DNA of 64,000 nt, taken from assembly GCA_950295325.1 (NCBI GenBank), contig OX485803.1:34425554-34489553 (forward strand), read 5' to 3'. The stretch's first letter is position 1. The number at the start of each line of letters is the position of its first letter. Positions 50,481 to 60,830 of the stretch are shown piece by piece. Made by a program: the position numbers and the translations under genes. Source of the DNA: Polytrichum commune (Eukaryota > Streptophyta > Polytrichopsida > Polytrichales > Polytrichaceae). Below the pieces are notes generated by a model. The model had not been told where the DNA came from. It searched no databases and was given only the letters and a program-made list of their open reading frames with translations.

Positions 50481-52142
50481 TCACAACATGGCAGATAGTG
50501 GTTTATACCCAGCAGCATTGACTGAAATTTGTCTTTCTTGTTGTTTGCCAGTAGATTCTTGGTAGGTTACGGTGGATGCATTTGCAGCTGACTGGAGGAT
50601 GTTCAAATTGTAGGAGTAGAAAGAGGTCATGAAGCTTGTGAGCTCAGCTCGAGTTTGGGTGGCCACAGGGTCCACCGTGTAAGTCCAATCCACAGCTGTC
50701 TTTCCATGACCTGCATCGCGCATCTGTACACCAAAATTTAACACAACAAAACGCATCAGTACACACACTCAACTCATTGAGGGTTCTATTGGGCTTCATC
50801 AGAAATCACTACAACAGAATGTGGAATTCTTACGCATGCGTCCATTCAATGGAGCGTGTCCTATGTGACTTTGCAGTGGTGTTTCAACCTTATTAACCCA
50901 TCATTTTAGAGGAATTAACAGAATATATCTCAATTTAATAAAAGAAAAACCGAGAGATGTAAACATGTCACCGGCTGGACTTGGAAACACTAGGATCTCG
51001 ACCGATTATGCCCAAAATCTCCCCGGACATTGCTAGTGAGTTCGTTCAGGATTTCTATATCAACTCAAGGAACAAACCCTTCAAGAATCAGGATCCTCAT
51101 TTCTAGGAATGAATGCCGAGCTTAGTCAAGTGGCAAGCTCCTATTATAATTCCTGACCTCCATTATGAACCTATCTTAAGACGCAACAACCTTCGCACAT
51201 TCTCAGCTTAAGGACACTCTTGACATTGACAACTTGCCAACGCCAATAATAAGGTTGAAATTTTTTATTACACGGAAACGCCGATACAAATTGCCGAGGA
51301 GCTATTTTTGGGAAGGAAGGTGGAGACAAGGTGCAATCTTCCTGCCCACGAGCTAGAAAATTCCCAAGGTCTAAACTTGCACTATGAGAGCTACAGAGGA
51401 GTTTTGTTACACCGTGACACCTGCTATTGTGTTCTTCAATACAATGAAATGTAAAAACCATTCTCTGAGAGAAAACTGTATGTGTGCATCCCAACGTCCA
51501 ACCTCTACGAATCAAGCTTAGATCAAGGATTGTTCAATTTTGAGAAAAATTTACTCGCTCTTTTATGATTCCCATCACATAACCATCTTGGTTGCGGTTT
51601 CAATATAGTTGACAAACAAATTGATTTATTTATACCACTTCAAACCAGGAATTGGAATAATCAAGTCGCACTGAACAAACGTTTGAAATGGAATGAACAA
51701 GATTTCCTCGAGTGAACTAGCATGACTGAATAAGCAAGGAGGCTAAAAAAAAAATTGCTCCGACCGATCAATTGACGTTCGAAGCATGTTGATGTGGAAT
51801 CGATGCTTTGTGACTGACCTGAATGCGGGCGACGTAGCCTCGAATGCCGTCCTGGAAGCGGAAGCGGTTCTTTTCCATGCGATAGCTCATCTCGTGCCTC
51901 GCCTCGTCGATAAACAGCAGCCGCTCGTACACCCACGACTCACTCCGAGTTCCCTCGCAGTAGCGCACACAGCCCGGCTGCCTGTTGACGCCCTCCACCA
52001 AGCGGCACACCTTCACTGACGGGTTCCAGATGTGCAGCCCCGTGAAGTCTGCTTGAATTGCCCATGCGCGCTCCAACTCACATTCTAACACCACATGCAC
52101 GCCCCCACTCCACTGTTCATGCTCACCCTCCTCCGCCCCCAT
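50481..52142 (-). CDS. SRPBCC / lachrymatory-factor-synthase-like protein (copy 1)
   Basis: Two exons on the minus strand, 52142-51819 and 50723-50481, give 188 residues. The fold is the START/polyketide-cyclase type that binds a small hydrophobic ligand in a cavity. Recognisable pieces are WSGGVHVVLECELERAWAI, CRLVEGV, GCVRYCEGT, WVYERLLFID, MSYRMEKN, then in exon 2 DWTYTVDPVATQT with a C-terminal helix (FMTSFYSYNLNIL). Plant relatives include lachrymatory factor synthase and the wider Bet v 1/PYL-like group; catalytic function cannot be assumed. Its paralogue at 60831-63267 has the intron at the same point. Four copies of a 73-83-base repeat begin 9 bases upstream of the start codon. The start was chosen as the first ATG that aligns with the paralogue; the frame is open 28 codons further up. 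Confidence 0.88.
50925..51040. repeat. Dispersed repeat, copy 2 (pairs with 5725-5850), inside the SRPBCC gene flank/intron region
   Basis: This is the second copy of the repeat described at 5725-5850. It lies within the intron of the minus-strand SRPBCC gene (50724-51818). Confidence 0.6.
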
Positions 52143-52150
52143 GCCCCCTC

Positions 52151-52460
52151 CCTCAAATACGCAATGCAGTTGGATCAATCCAAAGCTCGCGATGTACTCG
52201 CTTCTCCACTCTGTTTCAGAGTACAAAGCTTCTCCTCAAATATGCACTGCAGTTGGAACCCAAAGCTCGAAATCTACTGACTTCCCTCTGTTTGGGAGTT
52301 GAAAGAGTATCCTCAAATACGCAAATGCAGTTGGAATCCAAAGCTCGGAACCTACTGTCTCTGTTCAGGAGTCGAAAGCATATCCTCAAATGTGCAAATG
52401 CAGCTGGGGTTTAGAGCCTCGCAATCTACTTACTGCTCTATGTTCAGAGTCGAAAGCGTG
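52151..52460. repeat. Four-copy tandem repeat directly upstream of the minus-strand SRPBCC gene
   Basis: The anchor 'cctcaaat' recurs at 52151, 52234, 52311 and 52384. Each is followed by 'gca-atgcagttgga', 'ccaaagctcg', 'atctact' and 'ctctgtt--ggagt-gaaag'. The period shrinks from 83 to 73 bases. The array occupies the expected 5' UTR/promoter of the gene. Confidence 0.88.
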
Positions 52461-52899
52461 GAAGATGCTTTGCTTGAACGCCTCGACGCAGCTGCTCAAA
52501 TTTCTGAGGTTGGAGGACTCACACACTGAACCAACAACGCAGCTTCGATATCTCCTAATGCTAGCTCGAAATCAACGCCAGCTTCACACCCTCGTACACA
52601 ACCCGAAAAGAGACAGAAGCAGGGCGGGAACCCCAAAACTTGGCTCAAATCTTCCCAAATGCCTCCGCTTGCAGAGAGCTCGGAATCCAGTGTCCACTGA
52701 AAAATTCCTGCCTGAAATACTTTCAGCTAACTTCAGCTTGCACGCCGAGCGAGCCACCGGAACGGCTCAAGCTGGGGACATACATGCTCCGAGCTCGGCG
52801 GCTACCGTCAAGGTGCAGTGAATGATGAGAGTTGCTGCGTGGAATAATACTGAACTGCAAATGGGTGGGAGCAATGTAATAAGGCGGAAGGCAATCGAA

Positions 52900-53640
52900 T
52901 GTGTACTACTCCTGCTCCCGGTCCAGACCGCGTACAGCGAGGTCACGCGCGACGGGAACTTCGCCGGAGGCGGTGAAAAGGGTGGAGCTCTCCGGGAGCG
53001 CCACGTGGAGAGCAGACTGGTAGTTGCGGGTCTCGTTTTGCCCCAGCCCCGTGAGTTTGAACGACTCCCTCCTGGACTCATACACTGTCCTTTCGGTGGA
53101 TATGAGTGGCGTTTTGCAATTCGCCTCTTCACGCAAAGGAAGAAAAGAAGAGTGAATAATAGAGTGTTTGTTGGCTCTGTCTGTAGGACAGAGCCTATTG
53201 GCGGGCCGCGGGAGCACATGGCCGGCCTGAGCAGGGGGCGCAGCATGCTTTGTCTGTGGGAAGACCGGACGGATGTGGAGTTTACATCCACCCCATCCAC
53301 CAGCGGATGGATGCTGCAGCCCTTCCAAGTGGAGGCTTTTTTATTTAGTTTTTTTTTTTCTCGTGCCCGCCGCTTTTGGGGCAGCCCAACTAAACCTATT
53401 AGAGACCTAATATGTAAGCTTAACTGGGAGGGTGGTTGCGAGGATACTTGTGAGTGTTTAGTTGCTACCATTTCTTGAGTTTGTATGTTTTTAAGGAATT
53501 TTTTGACCTGCCCGTTGAATTTGCCTTTTTTCCCACAACCCGGCGTGGCTACCCGCAGGCTAGGTTGTGGATGTGTTGCGCCTCCTGCCCAGGCAGCTCG
53601 CGTGAGGCCTCTCTCCCGAGCCCCCAAAGAAGCGCCGCTT
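52900..53640 (-). other. GC-rich island with long unassigned frames
   Basis: This stretch is clearly richer in G+C than its surroundings. On the minus strand a 286-codon frame (52767-53627) and an overlapping 140-codon frame (52906-53328) are open. The C-terminal half of the latter (ERTVYESRRESFKLTGLG, then NYQSALHVALPESSTLF) looks protein-like, but I recognise no family. High GC alone lengthens frames, so a gene is not claimed. It may be the promoter region of the SRPBCC gene or a captured fragment. Confidence 0.35.
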
Positions 53641-53642
53641 CT

Positions 53643-53712
53643 GTAAGTAGAGTAAGGCTAACCAACTAGTTATTTAGTAAGTAGAGTAAGGCTAACCAAC
53701 TAGTTATATAAT
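53643..53712. repeat. 34-bp direct tandem duplication
   Basis: The unit starting gtaagtagagtaaggctaac occurs at 53643 and again at 53677 without visible change over 30 bases, followed by a shortened third start (aagtagg). Confidence 0.9.
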
Positions 53713-53989
53713 AAGTAGGCCTAGCCACTGGGCCCGACACCACCCTAAATCCGGCCTCCCCAAAAAAGACATGAGGCCCACAGCCCCATCCCGCCTTGGT
53801 GGCAAGCACCACCCCGCCCCCCACCCCACCGCCACCTAGGATCATTGAGGCCCTTGGATGGGCCTTGGTGGATCAACGGTCCGGATGCACCATGAAGAAT
53901 CTCATATATAGCGCCTCAGTGACACGGCAACCGAACCAACAAAAAGGTGTGAATCTAGCCAAAAAAGGTGTGGAGATATCAATCCCCTA

Positions 53990-54415
53990 TAATTTATGTA
54001 GTCTATATTCCTTATAAGTAATAAAAAGTAATTCATGCCCATACGGAAAACCTTGTCCATACATACTATTGCAAACGTTGTTTCATGGAAGCCATTGCAA
54101 ACACAAAGTGCTGGAGGATAATAGTACATAACACAACAACACGTTTTTCCCACGTATCTTGAACGTGCTTTTCATCCATCCAACATGCAAGATGCTTACA
54201 TATGTACAAAGTAGACATACTAGGATCTTGAAATTCAATGCCTATATTGATTCTACTAAAAAGTAATGGCCCACATTTTATACTTATCTATTGTACTTGT
54301 AATGGGGCCCTTCATTATTTGAGATTCCTTTATAATGTTTATTTCAGATGGATTTGATCGTCCCAATATTATGTCGCACATAGTCTGTAAAATGCACTTT
54401 GTGCCCCACCCAAGC
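53990..54415. repeat. Dispersed repeat, copy 1 (direct pair with about 56645-57100)
   Basis: The segments share, in order, 'tctatattcctt-taagtaataaaa', 'aataatggcccac-ttttat', 'ccttcattattt-g-attcctttataat' and 'atattatg-cgcac'. They are about 2.65 kb apart in the same orientation. They do not show LTR ends or a primer binding site. Confidence 0.7.
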
Positions 54416-55357
54416 ATGCAAAGACCATGATCCTATGCAAGGACAAGGTTGATGTGCATCCACCACAAACTTGGGGACCAAATTCCTAGGCGGTGCACAA
54501 AAGGGGTATTGATTTAGTTTTACGAGCCATAGATCCTTTCATTAAAACATCAACATGTTTCATCCAACTTTTGTGGACACCCAAAATTTGTCTATACAAC
54601 TCTCACCTATACACGTTTTTAATCATGTGAGGTGCATTCACCTTCTAAGTTGCTACACCAAATCTTGTATTTTGTGCCATATGGTATTAAATGTCACATA
54701 TGTCTTTTCAACACCTTTGATTGGTTGGAGAAACATAATGCCCTAAGTCTTAACCAAAACGGAATGCACTCTAAAAAAAGGTGGAGCGCATAGGCTATCT
54801 CAAAGCACAAGAAAAATTGGTCTTGGGTCTTTACGACACCATCTTAATGTAATTTTACTCTCACAAGCTTTTGGCTTCCCGGACTTTGAAGCCAATTTCA
54901 TTTCAATTCAATTATATAGGTTGGTGACACTATGAGGATAAATTTCATCTATGACAAGGATGGGCCGTGCTTGCTTTATCATCCACCAAGGGCTGTCAAG
55001 GTCACATACAACGTACCTTTTCATGACGTGCTTGGGAAATGAGAAAACCATTGTATTATCGTGGTGTCACATATTCCATAACATGACAAATTGGAGCTCT
55101 TTGTCATAATAATGAGGTATTTCATGAAAACACACATTAGATATTTTGTCACATATGCAAAATATATGTATTTTCGAATGTCTTTATAAATATGCAAATT
55201 TTTCTCATGAAATTTATGTGGGTTCGAAGAAGGAATCAATAGTCCATTGATCTTGCCACTTCAATTTGACAACAAACATCTTATTTAACTTCTATGATAT
55301 GGCATGTAATGTCATTATGTATGTAGGAGTAAACTCCAATGGACCATTGATTGTTCA

Positions 55358-55609
55358 TTAAAATGTAGCTAACAATTGAGCATCTACCAGTTTCACAGTA
55401 GGTGGAGGTCTCTCATCAACATCTAAAGAGCCCAAAGGCTCCACATTAAGGTCAAAATTAGGTGGCTCTATTATCTGTCCCAAGGCCATATCTACCAACT
55501 CTGACATGTAATATTTAACTTCAATGATGTCTTCACCTTCCGTCATCAAATAATCTTCAAATGGCATCTCATCTTGTTCCAAGTTGCAGTTTTGATATGA
55601 GGAGTGCAA
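55358..55609 (-). other. Small unassigned frame with a DLNVEP (EAR-like) motif
   Basis: An 83-codon frame, acidic and with a compact motif FDLNVEPLGSLDVDERPPP near its end. DLNxxP is one form of the EAR repression motif that TOPLESS N-terminal domains bind. The first codon is TTG; the first ATG lies about 15 codons in. It sits between the two copies of a dispersed repeat, so it may be part of a transposon. No family was recognised. Confidence 0.3.
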
Positions 55610-56026
55610 AATCTTCGAAAGAGACAGAAGCTAATGAGTCTCTTGATTAGGTTTTGAGATAGAGAACCTAGTTCCCTTAGTTCCCATGTTTAACATCATT
55701 TTACATTACAATTTTTTTAATCCACATTTCATATGTGAAATTTTCATAAATGTAATATTAACTATGTACTTATAAATGTGTAAGACCTATCATATATGCA
55801 TTTATTGCCCCCATAATATGACATTTTGAGGTCCAAGAGTGTTGTATTAACAACATCACAGTCGTATTATGCCCCCTTCCCGCCTGACTTTAGATAAGAC
55901 TAAAAGTTGGTTCTAACAACCCGGCCTTCACACCATTGACATTATCTAGTGCCGAGCCTAATTGGCAAATGATGTGGCATGGCTTAAAAGTGGAGGTTGT
56001 GAGCCTCAAGCACCAACCCTCCCATT

Positions 56027-56420
56027 GGTAAGGTAGGGGTGGCTATTTCCGTCCAAATTTCAGATGTGCCTAGTTGGGATGCTGAAACTATTTTTTTTAT
56101 AAATTTTGAGCGCTCCGCAAAGCTGCTGCAAGAGCAACTATGAAAAAATCAAAATTTTCCAACATGTTTATGATTTCCTACAAATTTTTAAAGGAAACCT
56201 TGTAGAGTGACCAACACTCGCACATAGGGTACGTGGTATATCCACAGGATGGATTTCTAAAACCGACCGCTGGCAGCCAATGAAATGCTAGCAGCGTTGT
56301 GAACGGTAAAAACACCTTGATAGGTGCTTTTGTAAACCTAGGTAAAAGCACCTAGAAATGTGCTTCCGACATAGGGGTCGACTTTAGGACCCGCACGGAA
56401 ATTGCCACCCCTACCTTACC
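56027..56420. mobile_element. MITE-like element with about 28-bp inverted ends
   Basis: The left end GGTAAGGTAGGGGTGGCTAT and the complement of the right end (GGTAAGGTAGGGGTGGCAAT) agree with one mismatch over 20 bases and continue with TTCCGT. The interior contains a smaller palindrome (ggtgcttttgtaaacctaggtaaaagcacc region, about 56320-56355). The AGGGGTGGC core is common in hAT elements, but a target duplication was not identified. Confidence 0.8.
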
Positions 56421-56644
56421 TAAACATGAGGCAAGAATATAAGACCTTTAAAAGTGTCACCTCCCGCCCACGGGTAGATCACTCTAAGGCATTTTTGTGC
56501 ACCACGTGCGGTTGGGGTTTTTTTTTGTTTTGTTTTGGGGCTATTTACCTTCAAGGGTTGAATTAAAGCCTCCCTATAATTACTTAAATTTCAAAAATGG
56601 CCCATTTGTTTGCACCCTTCCATTACTTATATTGTCCAAGTCAC

Positions 56645-57100
56645 AGTAATTTTTTGTACTCTATATTCCTTTTAAGTAATAAAAGCTAATCTACTTCCTA
56701 ACGCAATTGACGAGTGTTGAGGGAAAGCATGGAAACAAAGAAGGGTGCAAACAATAATATCATTGCAAACAAAGTTATGAAGAAAACACATAGGAGACCA
56801 TAGCAAAGTGATACCAATTATCATCCATCCCCGTGAGTCCTAAACCCATTTACATACCATACTAAACATACCTTCCAGGATCCTTATCTTCAGCCCCTAT
56901 ATTAATTTTACAAAAAAATAATGGCCCACGTTTTATGCCCATCTAACTTACTTATAATGGGATTGTCTACATTTAATGGCCCCTTCATTATTTGGAATTC
57001 CTTTATAATTTTTATTTCAAATGATTTTAATCCTCTCTATATTATGCCGCACGTCGTTTTTAAAATGCACTAAGTGATCTACCCGTGCTCCCGCCCTTGT
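56645..57100. repeat. Dispersed repeat, copy 2 (direct pair with 53990-54415)
   Basis: This is the second copy of the pair described at 53990-54415. It is slightly longer owing to a short duplicated 'aatgg--cc-ttcat' stretch. No coding frame is shared between the copies. Confidence 0.7.
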
Positions 57101-57825
57101 GATTGGTTGCTTTTTAGTCTTAGCTATGAGGACACGAAGAGCTTCATCAACACAAACTGATGATAAGATAGGTGAGTAGTAAGGCATTTGGGGATGGGAC
57201 AAAAACTACCCAACATTCATTGCTTGGTGGATAGAACAATGAACATGTGTGAAAGCTACTTAACTAAAACCTACTTGAAAATCTCCGCAGCAAGTTGTTG
57301 TAGGTACATTGAGATAGCCGGATGCCTCCACTATAACCGAGGGAGCTTTACCCGGTTTTAAAGAAATACTTTGCCTTAGCTAAGGTCAGGTGGGAAAGGG
57401 GCATTATAGAGGTACATTCTAAAGTAGAAAGATTGGTTACGGCATTGTATTAAAGGAAGTTCCAGTGGCGGTAACAGCGGTAAAGATTTTCCGCAAAGGA
57501 ATCCCGGATCTTCCGAGTAGATTTCAAGGTCACTGTATTGTTGAGTGATTTGTCGATGTAAGTATGGATGTAATTATCTTGTGTCTGAAATCCCGCCTCT
57601 TGATTCACCTGCATCTGTGGCTGACTCAGGTTTTTGTGCAGAATAGCTGCGTGTCGCAGTACAATTATGAAAGTAACGTGAGTCATTCCAGCGAGAAATG
57701 CACTGAGCGGCCTAATTTCTACTCCCTGGATTCGAGGGGGTCAAGTGTCGGAAACTTTTGTGAAATTCATGGGTCCCATACACTGCCAATGTCAAGAAGG
57801 CATGATATTCCTCCATGTGTCGAAG

Positions 57826-58692
57826 GGCTAGGGTGAACCAACTCCTACACTCGTATCCTCGGGGGATGAAGGCCTCGCGGATGATACTCAAAAGTTCATT
57901 CTTCTTTATGGGAAAGCCCTCCTTTAGAAAGCCTACCTTTATGGCATGGGAAATATAGGGAGGATGTAAAGTACCCTCCCACGAACTTTTCGGGGGGGAA
58001 TATTCTGTCAAGGGCAGCCCCCCGACATTTTTTCTGCATCCGACCGAAAACTGCTGCCCGCCCGCCCGATTTCGAAAAAACTAGTGTACTTGCATTATTG
58101 AAGGCTACTTGTCCACAAATCCCATATTGAGTGCACTTTTTTTCAAGGTCTCAAATCCAATATATATGTTCACTTCCATTGAGTAAATAAGCAATTGACT
58201 AGATTTCATTTGCAAAGTGAAACCGTCAATACAACATGCAATTAACTTGGAAGTTAAAAACATTACAAAATCCTCATTAATATTGAGGTTATAATTTTTG
58301 TCACTTACAATTGAAAGGGACCTTGTCATTCTAAAATGAAACTAAAATTCATGATTTATTTATTTTATTTTAAATATAATATAGTTAATACCTTCTACTA
58401 TCACAAAGTTTCCATATGCATTTAAACTAGTTAAATTTGGTACGCATATTTTCTGATTTAATTGGGCTTGAATACGATTCTGATTAAGATGTCGGGGGGC
58501 TGCCCCTGACAGAATATTCCCCCCCCCGAAAAGTTCGTGGGGGGTACTTAACGTCCTCCCTATATTTCCCATGCCATAAAGATAGGCTTTCTAAAGGAGG
58601 GCTTTCCCATAAAGAAGGATGACGTTTTCAGTGTCATCCGCGAGGCCTTCATCCCCCGAAGGTACGAGTGTGGGAGTTGGTTCACCCTAGCC
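57826..58692. mobile_element. Foldback/MULE-type element with perfect 9-bp target duplication
   Basis: It begins GGCTAGGGTGAACCAACTCC and ends with the complement. GTGTCGAAG flanks both sides (57817-57825 and 58693-58701). The outer arms, about 140 bases each, lie outside a pair of inner arms that match the 25457-26718 element (GGAGGATGTAAAGT, 'cacgaacttttc', 'ggcagcccccc'). The right inner arm is shortened to under 80 bases by deletion, so it is no longer a full palindrome. Confidence 0.92.
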
Positions 58693-58701
58693 GTGTCGAA
58701 G

Positions 58702-59569
58702 GGGGTCGAATAGTACTGTAAATTTCTGCAGGTATTTATACATGTAGAAATTGCAGGCTCCACAAGTCTACGTAATTAGTGTTTTTCTCATTTACTGTGT
58801 GCAGCGTCGGTATTGTTGTTCAAGCACTCCCGTGGTGACAAGGAACATTGTATCCAGTTCTTGAGTTTCTATCGGCTTGTGAGTTTTCTGGGTTAAGTTG
58901 CTGCAACCATAACTGACTTGAGGGGCGAAGAGAAAATTGCCAGGGAAGATGGCGATGGCAGGTCAGTCGACTTTCGAGTTTTCATTAAGTTTTGGGTGAT
59001 ACTTGAATATGTTATTTGCGTCCATGCTTTTCTTCCATCATGCTCAATCGGTTGTCAAAACATTTTCACCGACGAGGTTGGAATCGATGGAGCGTGCATG
59101 TAGATGTGGGTCCACTAGTGGAAGTAGTTATAACGATCATGATTCTTCTGTTCACCTCCGGTCTCTAATGAACGACCGCCTAGCTCCGACCGTCTGGTCC
59201 CTGTACCTGCAGAGGAATTTTTCATCTTTTCTGATGATTTCTTCAATCTCTCGAGACTCTCTTCGCTTGCACCAAGATAGTACTGCCGATCGTCTTGTAG
59301 TTAACAATTAGACGATGCACCGGAAGTGATGAACGTAATCATCTTTGTCTAATTTGGGTGAAATGGATGTCTAGATGCAGTACCCGGAAGAAGATAATTT
59401 TGGCAGCTCAGGAGCAATTTACCACGTAGGGAAGCATGCGGTGAAGGGCAAAAACCTGGGGAATACCTAAGTCTCCTTAAGAACGCTTGAAAGAATATAG
59501 GTATAATTCCTTTCAAGGGAGCAAGAGAGATAATCCTCTTCTTGACGGTGCTTGCTCTTGACATCCTTT
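58702..59569. other. Intergenic DNA
   Basis: No supported gene. The two short plus-strand frames at 58918-59311 have no recognisable relatives. Confidence 0.45.
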
Positions 59570-60225
59570 CCATAGCTCATGGTTGGGTGCTTTGTGCCCA
59601 CAACTTACTCTTCAAGACTCAAGAATGTTACTTTATGTATATTGATCGTTGTCCCGCAGATTGCCAGAGAATGAAAGAGTGCTGAAACACCATCTGTTGG
59701 TATATGTGAATATTTGTGCAATCCAAGCGAAAGAATCTGGCTTTCAACTAGAAATTTATATTTTCATGTCCATGCATCCTCTCCATAGCTCATGGTTGAA
59801 TGATCGTGCCGCAACATACTCCTCTAGACTAAATAATGTTCCATCAACGCCCGCCCCCCGCCCTACACTTGCCAGCAGAGAATTAAGACAATCTTAAGCC
59901 TGCTATTTGTAAGTGTGACTTTTTTTTGCCCTGGACGCTGGAAAGCAAAAGACATTGGCTTGACTTTACTTAGAAATGTAAATTGTCCAACCTATCCATA
60001 GCTCATGGGTGGGTGGTCATGACACAACATACTGCTCTAGACCTAAGAATGTTGTATCAATTATGTAACCCCGGCGCACCGTCCCGCAGTACTTTCCAGC
60101 AGAGAATGAAGAAATCCTTAAGCATGCATGCTGTTGGTAACCACAGTAAAAGCAATTGCGCTCGGTGCCGGAAGCGAAATACTTTGGCTTTGGCTAGAAC
60201 TGTACAATTTGCGGTCCATCCATCT
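59570..60225. repeat. Three-copy tandem repeat, 213-bp period
   Basis: The anchor 'ccatagctcatgg' occurs at 59570, 59783 and 59996, exactly 213 bases apart each time. It is followed by 'caacatact-ctctagac', 'aatgtt' and 'cagagaat-aa'. Most of a fourth start ('gtccatccatctttc') follows at about 60214. Copies differ at many positions, so the exact period is notable. Confidence 0.85.
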
Positions 60226-60239
60226 TTCTATCTGATAAC

Positions 60240-60355
60240 CTGGAAGTGATTGGTTGAGTGATTAGTTGATTGATTGGTGTATTGGGATGCACAGATCACA
60301 CCACCACCACCACCAATGCTTGTTCGGAGGAGAAGTTGAGCAGCGGGGTGCAGCA
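60240..60355 (+). pseudogene. Partial decayed copy of the SRPBCC gene first-exon start
   Basis: This stretch (gattgattggtgtattgggatgcacagatc, 'ccaccaccaccacc', 'gaggagaagttgagcagcggggtgca') matches 60822-60930, which is the 5' UTR and first codons of the downstream SRPBCC gene. It has no ATG in the equivalent position and breaks off after about 110 bases. Confidence 0.75.
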
Positions 60356-60830
60356 CACGAGTAATGGTATGAACTTTTGTTGGTAAGAGATTGATGTGCC
60401 TTGTAGGATATGAAACACGCAATCAATGTGGGATGATTAGCAAATCCAAATCATACATACTCATAACCATTTTCTCATACTTTTCAGAGCTCATATGAAT
60501 GTTCATTATCAAAGTCAAGATTGACGTGGTCATTAAGTGGTCCTATAGGTTCCCGACCATTTTCAACCTTGAATAGTTTGTATTACTTTGAGCCTATAGT
60601 CCAATCTCTTTTTGAGCACATGTCTTTTTAGTGCCAATTTTAGATTCACGTCTAACTACATATATACTACTCAAATATAGGTGTCCAAAACACTTTTGTG
60701 TTTGATTTAGGCACATATACCTTTTGTGAAGACTTATGTGATGCAAACAAATAAGTTTAGCTATCACTAAAACTATCAATATTGGGGTCCATATTGGTTA
60801 GAATTCTAACCAATGACCAAGAATTAATTG

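Noticed and set aside
52058-52825. Overlapping plus-strand frames across the minisatellite upstream of SRPBCC copy 1.
   Set aside because: They are antisense to exon 1 and the repeat array. The unit length is not a constant multiple of three, so the frame is not maintained.
52767-53627. A 286-codon minus-strand frame as a gene.
   Set aside because: It lies in GC-rich DNA where stops are rare, and its composition is erratic. The island is described but no gene is claimed.
53990-57100. The direct repeat pair as LTRs of a retrotransposon.
   Set aside because: There are no TG...CA ends, primer binding site, polypurine tract or gag-pol remnant between the copies.
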